Made by a program: the position numbers and the translations under genes. The notes under the pieces were generated by a model. It worked only from the letters and a program-made list of their open reading frames with translations, made no database searches and had not been told where the DNA came from. Of a stretch of 64,000 nucleotides of DNA, positions 57,263 through 64,000 are shown piece after piece (position 1 is the first letter of the stretch; each line of letters starts with the position of its first letter). The DNA comes from Mya arenaria (Eukaryota > Mollusca > Bivalvia > Myida > Myidae), in contig NC_069124.1 of assembly GCF_026914265.1 (NCBI RefSeq), forward strand, positions 86,886,915 to 86,950,914, in the 5' to 3' direction.

Positions 57263-57945
57263 CGGTCTTGTTGGAATTGTTATAGTATACTTGAGTAGTT
57301 AGTAATACCCTCTATTCAAATAAAAGCTAATTGCCCAGTTTACGTTAAGTGTATATTTTTGGAAGTTAGACTTTCAATTTAAGCTGTGTCATTCAATTAG
57401 AATTGAACCGAAATTCTTGATCTTACAATTTGTTTTCGTACGACTGTTGATAAAATGACCCCATTGGCCCCTGTGTTCAAAACTGGTCACGCCTTGGGAG
57501 ACTTCTTCCATGTACATATTTTGGACGAATTCAAATTCAGAGTCTAAAAAACAACCATTGACTACGTTAGCAACCAATCACCAGCATTGTGAATGTTCTC
57601 CGTGGATTACACCCCCCTCTAACATAATATCCTGGAGCCGCCCTTGGTAACGGTCTCTATTATTTATATTGCAATTGTTCTGCTCTCCTTAAATTAAATG
57701 TACACAAGGTCATAGTCTTGCATTGGGTATATATCTTGCACCTTTACCATGTCCCCGTTTCACCCATTCAAGGCCCACAATGTAGGTTGATGCACATAAA
57801 TGATCGGAAAATATTCGCAATTACCGAAAGGCAGTTATGTACAAATGTTTTACCTTATAAAATAGTATTGTACATGTTAGTGTTTATACATACATATTTA
57901 TAAGCTGCTATATATTTTAAATAAATTTTCAGCTGTGCCACATGG
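57263..57945. other. Intergenic spacer, nothing recognised
   Basis: AT-rich; no ORF or termini seen. Confidence 0.4.
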
Positions 57946-57946
57946 A

Positions 57947-58268
57947 ACACCGGGGCAGGTCGGGTTGTTATGCCACACCCTATGACCACGCTCCCCCCTC
58001 AAAAATTAAAAAAAAGCAATAAATAAATATAGATATGAAAATAAATAAATATTCCTAGTAGGCTTAATAATGAGGGGGAACTGTTAATAGAAATAATTAA
58101 CAAGATTATAGAATGATAATATAAAAGATATATATAATTCTTGTTAGTTATTACTAGTAACAGTTCCCCCATCATTATGAATAAGCCTGGGAATATTTAT
58201 TTATTTTTATAATAAAAAAAGGAGTAGGCCATAGGGTGTGGCATAACAACGGACCCTGCCCCTGTGGG
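57947..58268. repeat. Foldback (long inverted repeat) element
   Basis: The outer arms ACCGGGGCAGG...GTTGTTATGCCACACCCTATG (57950-57984) and CATAGGGTGTGGCATAACAAC...CCTGCCCCTGTG (58230-58265) are inverse complements with few mismatches. Inner arms around 58040-58090 (AATATTCCTAG...GAGGGGGAACTGTT) and 58155-58205 also pair. The centre is AT-rich. The whole could form one imperfect hairpin; it is probably a MITE of unknown superfamily. Confidence 0.75.
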
Positions 58269-58499
58269 CGAAGGAACGAGCTCTTTAACAATTAAGATTT
58301 TACTTGAGGTCATTGAACTGACTTAAAAAACAACCTCATTGACAGACATATTGTCAACGCAAAATCTAACACAGGGAGTGTGTATCGGATTAGGGGCAAC
58401 AGGCGGACCTTCAAACATCCGAGAAAGTTGTAATTTCTTAATCTTAATGATTGCCTTTCTGCATTTTCATTGGCTGAACATGCAGGTTGTGTTGTAAGG

Positions 58500-58720
58500 G
58501 GGTATTCTAGAGTCACTCACCCTTTGGTCGGTCGGCGGAAGGTGTGGTGTGGCGTTGACTGTCAATCCAGGGATCGCAGGTTCCGTGTGACAATGCTTTA
58601 CACTGGTGCACGTTAAAGAACAAATACACTGTAGCTCTAACCAGGGTTAACCATTCTGTCTGTGCACTATACTCCTAAAACAGAAGACTAACAATCTTAT
58701 TGGAGCAATCGCCGAATGGG
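58500..58720 (+). mobile_element. tRNA-derived SINE candidate
   Basis: GGATCGCAGGTTCCGTGTGA (58571-58590) resembles a pol III B box. It is followed by CACTGGTGCACGTTAAAGAA (58601-58620), a phrase I associate with conserved 3' domains of molluscan SINEs. The upstream GGTGTGGTGTGGCGTTGACT may hold the A box. Ends not defined. Confidence 0.45.
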
Positions 58721-59034
58721 CAAGGCCCAAGTGCGAGTATAAATAAGCTTACCACCAGCCGTTCGGTCGATCTGTTGCAATTTCACGTATCCGGGGTATA
58801 ACTTGAAAAATATTAAATCGAACATGACAGGAAGTGCAAGCGTATAGAAACCATAACTATATTTTAGCTGATTACAGACTAATTGCCCTTTGATTTGCCT
58901 TCCTCGACGACACTTCGAATATACGACATCAGGTCCTTCCACACTGCAATATTGACCAAAACCTAGAACGCTTCAAATTTTATTTTTTATTTAGTTTTGA
59001 GGCTCAATATTTGCAAAGTGTGTAGGTGTATAAG

Positions 59035-59299
59035 AAGTTGAGCTAACCACACCCCACACCCCCAAGTCCGGGAAAGCCGGGGAAATGGGCCGTGTTTTTA
59101 CTTTCAGGTGGCCCAGCAGTGCCGGTGAATGCAGTGGTTTTGTCTTTGCGCCAAAATAGCTGGGAATGGGCCTAACCTGGGGTGCAGGGGCATTTGGCGG
59201 GGATTTTACCAGCCCGGGGATGGCTGAACCGAAAGTCAAGTCCCCACTATTCTCCGGACCGGGGGGGGGGGGGGGGGCGGGTTCCAATTGACTGGTGCA
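59035..59299. mobile_element. Harbinger-like MITE, copy 2
   Basis: Same family as 40995-41278 but in inverse orientation: AAGTCCGGGAAAGCCGGGGA, GTGAATGCAGTGGTTTTGTC and GGGATTTTACCAGCCCGGGG match the complement of copy 1. The right end CAATTGACTGGTGCA is intact, the left terminus is degraded. A G-run of about 15 precedes the right terminus. Confidence 0.65.
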
Positions 59300-59650
59300 T
59301 ACAGCATATGCATTTTGGAAAAGTCTTTCTACAAAATGAATACGTTTTTGTGTCTTGTGACATTGTGGTGATTGCTTGCTTTTTAAGAAAGATATAAGTG
59401 TGCATTTTTGAAACAAGAAAGCGTATATAATTTACTGTTTTTCTCTATTTTTTCGAATATCTTTCTAATTCAAGAAACCATACCACATTGTTGAGTTGGT
59501 ATGAAGCTGGAACATTTTGATACAGAAACATATTTATATTATTTAGACATTTACCAAGCTCCTAAAATACTTGACCCCGATTAACGTCGTCGGATCATTC
59601 AACCAATTGATTATGCTCTAGATAGCGTGAGCAGTAATCCGTATCAGGCG

Positions 59651-59657
59651 TATAAAG
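59651..59657 (+). promoter_or_regulatory. TATA box candidate for the acetyltransferase gene
   Basis: TATAAAG about 58 bases before the start codon at 59709, leaving room for transcription start near 59682. An alternative is that ATTTACAG at 59693-59700 is a splice acceptor and the gene has an upstream exon. Confidence 0.35.
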
Positions 59658-59708
59658 AGTGTGTGTATACTCACTATATGTACACTGTTCTAATTTACAG
59701 ATTCTTTT

Positions 59709-60958
59709 ATGAGAGTAGTGTCAAACCATAGAGCAATTTCTGAAATGGCAAGTTCATTACATAAGATGTGTCGTTCAAGGTTGAAAATGGATAGACTGTT
59801 TTCATGCCAGCCAGGAGCCCGGCGAAAGTCCGTGTGTTCGCGGATCCGGGCGGGGAGGCCGGAGGAAGCAGCGTTCCTAGGGTCGCATATCGAGGCGGAG
59901 GGCTGGGATGGCTCCATGTATGACATCACCGCGCAGCTCACCCTCGACCCCAACTGTCTCCTTGTGGCGGCTGACGACAACAACCGGCCTGTTGGTAAGT
60001 AACATACTTGCACATTCGTTCGTTAAATACTAGCGGAGTGAAGTACCTGACTGTGATATCCAAATAAAACACTATTTCAGTTAACACTAGTTAATTGGAT
60101 TATATTCTGTATGTTAAATGAATTTGGTAATGAACATAATTATATGCTTACGGAATACTATAAACTGAAAAATTCTGACTGACTAGGATAGAAGAAATGA
60201 AATGCTAGCTTGGGAAATTATTAAAAATTTGCTACGCTGAACCTTTATGTTGGCAAATATATTCAGGCTTTGGGATGTCCATACAGTGCGCGAAGGACGT
60301 GGTTTACATGGATAACCTGATCGTGTTGCCAGAAGCACGTGGTCAGGGGATAGGACGTAATATTTGGACGGCGATGGTGGCCCAAGGTGGCAGCAGCAAC
60401 ATAATTCTGGACGGCGTCCCTGCCATGGTAGACTGGTACCGACGCCAGGGTTTCGTGCACCCTGGAGTAGACCTCACCGGGTATACAATGCCTTTGATGA
60501 ACACCATAAAACAGGAGGTAACACCCGCTTGCCGCTTGGAACTGTTGTCTGAGGAACACTGGCCCGAAATGATGAGACTTGATCGGGCGGTGTACCCTTC
60601 GTTGGACAGGGAGCGCGTCCTTCGGGCGTTCTTTGTAGGACGGGGTGTTAAGACTCTAGTTGCTCTGGATGGTAGAAGAGTGGTCGGGTTTGGAAGCATT
60701 CACGAGAAGAGGGATGGCTTTCACGGACTGCGAAATGTCACAGCGGAGAATGAAAAAGTCGCGGATTATGTAATTAGAGGACTTCTCTCCCATTTGTCAG
60801 CTGGTTCTACTGTGAGTTTTCGAGTTCCGAGTTGTAAGCGACCCCCGCGTTGCTTCAAGAACGCGGAAAAGGGCATGACAGTCACGAGATTATACTCAAA
60901 AAGCACTATTGATGTTATCACAGACAAACTGTTCGTGTCTATTGCAAATATTGTATGA
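59709..60958 (+). CDS. GNAT N-acetyltransferase, YitH-like two-domain type
   Basis: Two coding exons: 59709-59994 (ends V|GTAAGT, phase 1) and 60267-60958; 325 residues. The domain starts at RIRAGRPEEAAFLGSHIEAE. The acetyl-CoA-binding motif A is VYMDNLIVLPEARGQGIGRN (strand, then Q/R-x-x-G-x-G), followed by the WYRRQGF C-terminal GNAT strand. A second half (from about residue 170: RLELLSEEHWPEMMRLDRAV to the end) fits the accessory domain found in bacterial YitH and its animal homologues. The substrate is unknown. Both exons are GC-rich against AT-rich surroundings. The start is tentative: the first 30 residues are not domain sequence, and an upstream exon is possible. AATAAA follows at 61009. 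Confidence 0.85.
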
Positions 60959-61008
60959 CAAAATAGTGTACCTTTACAATGTAACGAAACAATCAGTTTC
61001 GTGGAAAA

Positions 61009-61014
61009 AATAAA
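61009..61014 (+). terminator. Acetyltransferase gene poly(A) signal
   Basis: AATAAA 51 bases after the stop codon at 60958. Confidence 0.6.
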
Positions 61015-61163
61015 AACCGGCTTCCGGCCCAAGATGTCAGCACTAGCGGATCCAAATTCTAATTTCGTCCAAGTTTACTTTTTATTTTAATGTATTAAGA
61101 GAAAAAAGTAATAAAATACGCCCAAAATGCACGATTTCGGACTAGCAATTGTTAAAATTTCCT

Positions 61164-61211
61164 TGTGCGCGCGCGTGTGTGTGTGTGTGTGTGTGTGGGG
61201 GGGGGGGGGGG
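61164..61211. repeat. (GT)n plus G-run microsatellite
   Basis: TGCGCGCGCG followed by about 11 GT units and 15 G residues. Confidence 0.9.
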
Positions 61212-61212
61212 C

Positions 61213-62545
61213 ACAAGTCATAATGTTACGGCCTTAAGTTACGACCCCTTTAACGTCGAATCCTGGAGCCGCTCCAGGTCAGTAAGTGGGGTTCAGGCCG
61301 GGTACGTCCTCAGTTGACGCCTAACTGGACATCAGTGGCTCGTATCAATAAAAAAACTTTATAGCCTGACGGTTTTGTCGTATCTTAGAATTATCTAGGG
61401 GTCTTATTTTGTGTTTATTTCACTACACAAATGTAATATTACCCAGTATTAAACAAATGAACAGATTCAAGTTTGAAAAAACAACCTTTGTGACCGGTTT
61501 GTGTACACTCGGACAGGACCGATTACAAACTGTATTGAAGTTACGGCTAAGACACGGAAAGATCCGTTAAGAAAAAGACGACAGTTCAGTTCGTGGCTCT
61601 TTTTTTGATGTCGTGTTCGCTGAAAACTATTTATGATACAGGATATGGATAGGCAATACTATGCTTACACTTTGATTAAATTGAATATACTAATCCTGGT
61701 TTTCTTGTATGTGAAGACTGCAGTCGGTCAAGTTTGGTTTGCTCGCTCGCCCGACTTTTAACGGACGATGCTTGAAAATAATATCCATTATGTTTTGTTC
61801 TTTTTATTGCATTCCTTTCCCAAGAAACTGCATAGGTATTTCGGAGCTTTTCACAAGTTAGAATAAGTGTTTTCGTGATGGATTGGCTTCTACGAATTAC
61901 GGTTTAATTTGAGAAACAAAAAACTGCTACGATATATATTTGAACCGTAAAACGAAAATATAAAGAACCAATAAACCATCGCACAAAAATGTGAATAATG
62001 TACAAGTTCGTGTTCAGCATATCGGCATTACTTGTGTTGGAGAGATCTGACTACAGATCGTCTGTGTAAATTGCGTGTTCCCGCCATTGTTGGACTCAGC
62101 TGTTATCGCTAAATTCTTTAACAGCGGGTTTATTGACCCCTTTTTCTTGTAGCTTTACCTGACCTATTTCTCGAGTGAAAGTAGTTGGAAAGGAACGTTA
62201 AATGTGCGGAATAATCGTATTTTTATGACTTGATTATCTTATGAAACTTAAATAGAACTGATGAAATTATATTTTATGGTCTAAGATTGGTTTTAAAAGT
62301 TATCTTGTGAAAAACGGATTTCATAGCAGCGTCTACCTTCGAGCGTGGTTGTAAGGTATGGCTTATCATAGTGTACTTTAGAATTTCAAAAGTATTGCTA
62401 CGTTATCATGTGCATACTATACATATCATTTTGATTTCTTTTTGAGCTGGTATTACAATTTTTGTTGAGGGAAATATCGGGAAATAAAGTAACAGGAATT
62501 GTAACAGAAAAGCTACATTAATTTATTTACTTAATTTTATTTCAG
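61213..62545. other. Intergenic spacer / 5' side of the DUF1761 gene
   Basis: No ORF. A TTTATTTCAG| at about 62536-62545 looks like a splice acceptor leading into the 5'UTR of the next gene, so an upstream non-coding exon probably lies here. Confidence 0.4.
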
Positions 62546-62591
62546 CAATATAGTAGAGTCCCAACAGTTTATTCACACGCACGGATCCGAT

Positions 62592-63133
62592 ATGGTTTGG
62601 GGCGCAGTGGTTGCCATGGCAGCGGCGCAGGTGATTGGGGCGGTGCTGTACTCGAAGCTGGCGCTGGGGCCGTTATGGCTGCGTGCCACATTTCCGGGCA
62701 AGAGCGATAAACAAGTTTGGGAGCTGCAAAAGGAATCCTTCCATGTAGAGTTTATAGCCTGCATCGTCTCCCAGGTGGCGCTTGTCCTCGCGATACATTA
62801 TGTTATCGGGTATGTACTTTAATAACTGCTAATTGTGTCCTTTGACCGACGGTTTCAGTTATTATGTCGCTGTATTTATTATCCTTGTTTTTTGTTTTGT
62901 TTTTAAGATTTTCAAAGGATTAATTTTTAAACATCAATTGCAGACCGTACCTGGGTGTGCGGTCGGTGGAGCAGGGAGTGCGGGTAGGTCTCGGCATGGC
63001 GACCCTGTCCATGCTGGTGGACGTGGCCCACTGCGCCTTCAGTCGGCGAGCGGTCGTTGGCTTTCTCATCGACCATCTCTACAACGCATGCGTGTTTGTG
63101 AGCGCGTGCGTATCGCTAGCTTACTTTGGATAA
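62592..63133 (+). CDS. DUF1761-like four-helix membrane protein
   Basis: Exon 1 62592-62809 (ends GG|GTATGT) and exon 2 62944-63133 join in phase 2; 135 residues. Helix 1: VWGAVVAMAAAQVIGAVLYS; then a short loop LGPLWLRATFPGKS; helix 2: FIACIVSQVALVLAIHYVIG; helix 3: VGLGMATLSMLVDVAHCAF; a basic RRAVVGFLIDHLYNA turn and helix 4: VFVSACVSLAYFG. The A-x-x-x-G-x-(L/W)-Y-S motif near the start and the late FLID...Y segment match DUF1761 proteins, a bacterial and invertebrate family of unknown function. Exon 2 in its other frames is open too, so the frame rests on the phase match and the family pattern. Confidence 0.7.
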
Positions 63134-64000
63134 GAGCTGGATTTCATGTCGAAAGCAGCATTATGGATTAGTAATTTACGCACAATGTGCATACTCATAT
63201 ACTGCTGTGTGACTTGTGTAGTTCGTTCCATTATCAATTTTTGAAATGGAATTTTGTGTTGTTAACTTGCATTTTTAATGTCACTTTGTCATGGCCTCTA
63301 AACGCCAGCTCCACCACTTTACGGTGGTGCAAAGAAAAAGAGCTGTCGACACTTCCGTGGTGGAGCTGTGTCCTATGTTTACATGAACAAACGTGAGTAT
63401 GATTTATATTTTATTTGATCATTTCATTTAACGGACATATTTCGAAAATCGGAGAATGTGGTACCGTGTATGAACACTTCTATTGTAGGCTGGTTACTAT
63501 TTCGTTTCAATATTATGCAAACTGTGGTGCCAGTAGCTTTTCTCCTGAATCGGACTTGTGCATATTTTGAGATCTGATTGCACAGCAAGTACATTTCGGT
63601 GCTTACACACCCCGTAAGAACATTCTCACGCATGCAAACATAACTGTTATGTATAGTACCTATGCCGGAACACAACAAAACTAATAAGCACTTCTTAAAA
63701 AGGAAAAATGCACATATTTATAAAAGTGGTGGCGCTGTTGCCCTAGTGGTGGCGCTGTCGAATAGTGGTGGCGCTATCGCGTATGTTTTGCGCTTGAAGT
63801 GATATAAAAAAAAGTTAACGCTTTTGGAATGAATACAAAGGTTGCTATGTTTATCATTCATTGAACATTATGCTGGTTATGCACACTTCTTGCGGAAACA
63901 AAACTCTACGCGAACTACCTTAACCTTACTGAAAACCTATCTGGAAAACAAACGGCTAGGTGCTGTTAATTTAACCATAGAACTATAAGTATAAATCATG
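63134..64000. other. Spacer at window end
   Basis: A GC-richer patch at 63285-63395 has an ATG in good context (MASKRQLHHFTVVQRKRAVD, 31 codons) and a following GTGAGT donor-like site, so a first exon is conceivable but unsupported. Three copies of GTGGTGGCGCT(G/A)T lie at about 63726-63778. Confidence 0.3.

Noticed and set aside
58548-58622. Functional tRNA gene
   Set aside because: A B-box-like string is present but no cloverleaf arms can be drawn; a SINE remnant fits better.
63726-63778. Three GTGGTGGCGCT copies, considered as a regulatory array
   Set aside because: Only three short copies over 55 bp with no further context; chance or a minor tandem slip explains it.

Overview
This 64 kb window is animal nuclear DNA, most likely from a bivalve mollusc. 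The evidence is AT-rich introns and spacers around GC-richer spliced exons with GT-AG borders, two metazoan housekeeping genes, and a mobile-element load typical of bivalves: CR1/L2-type LINEs, a DIRS-type tyrosine-recombinase element, a pearl-like element with a tandem core and an ACGG/ACAG microsatellite, and many small elements with inverted termini. The species cannot be named from the sequence alone.

Layout. (1) 0.2-20.3 kb: a convergent, inverted pair of related genes for a secreted repetitive protein. The left copy (974-1829, +) is short and decayed. The right copy (19597-17580, -) encodes about 530-580 residues with a signal peptide and HN(I/L)AK-type repeats. Their promoters lie outside and are still alignable. 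Between them sit a LINE scrap (3.9-4.4 kb), a broken LINE with ORF1, endonuclease and reverse transcriptase remains (5.0-10.3 kb), and a DIRS/Ngaro-like fossil (11.7-17.0 kb, minus) with nearly identical 181-bp terminal direct repeats. (2) 20.3-24.9 kb: mostly empty, with one GC-rich open terminal-exon candidate (21377-21571). (3) 24976-38777, minus: DCP2, the mRNA decapping Nudix hydrolase. Nine coding exons can be placed with consistent phase, giving 476 residues. Intron 2 holds two minisatellites (36-bp and 29-bp units). Intron 1 holds an antisense LINE that is itself split by a pearl-like element, plus a 1.4-kb inverted-terminus element. (4) 41731-54249, plus: a KLHDC1/2-like kelch-propeller gene, eight coding exons, 377 residues, divergent from DCP2. 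Its introns carry a TA-flanked inverted-terminus element, two copies of an AGCTCGAC-type repeat family and a 4-kb element with 23-bp perfect inverted termini and six copies of an 18-nt motif. (5) 55.7-59.3 kb: a 156-bp tandem array, a foldback element, a SINE-like sequence and a second copy of the Harbinger-like MITE. (6) 59709-60958, plus: a two-exon YitH-like GNAT acetyltransferase, and 62592-63133, plus: a two-exon DUF1761-type membrane protein.

The four intact-looking host genes do not form one pathway. DCP2 acts in 5'-3' mRNA decay, the kelch protein probably in substrate recognition for a cullin-2 ubiquitin ligase, the acetyltransferase has an unknown substrate, and the DUF1761 protein is an uncharacterised membrane protein. 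The least-described items are the secreted repetitive gene pair, the 4-kb element with its repeated 18-nt motif, and the minisatellite-laden DCP2 intron. All similarity calls come from reading the sequence and from memory of the families; no database search was made.
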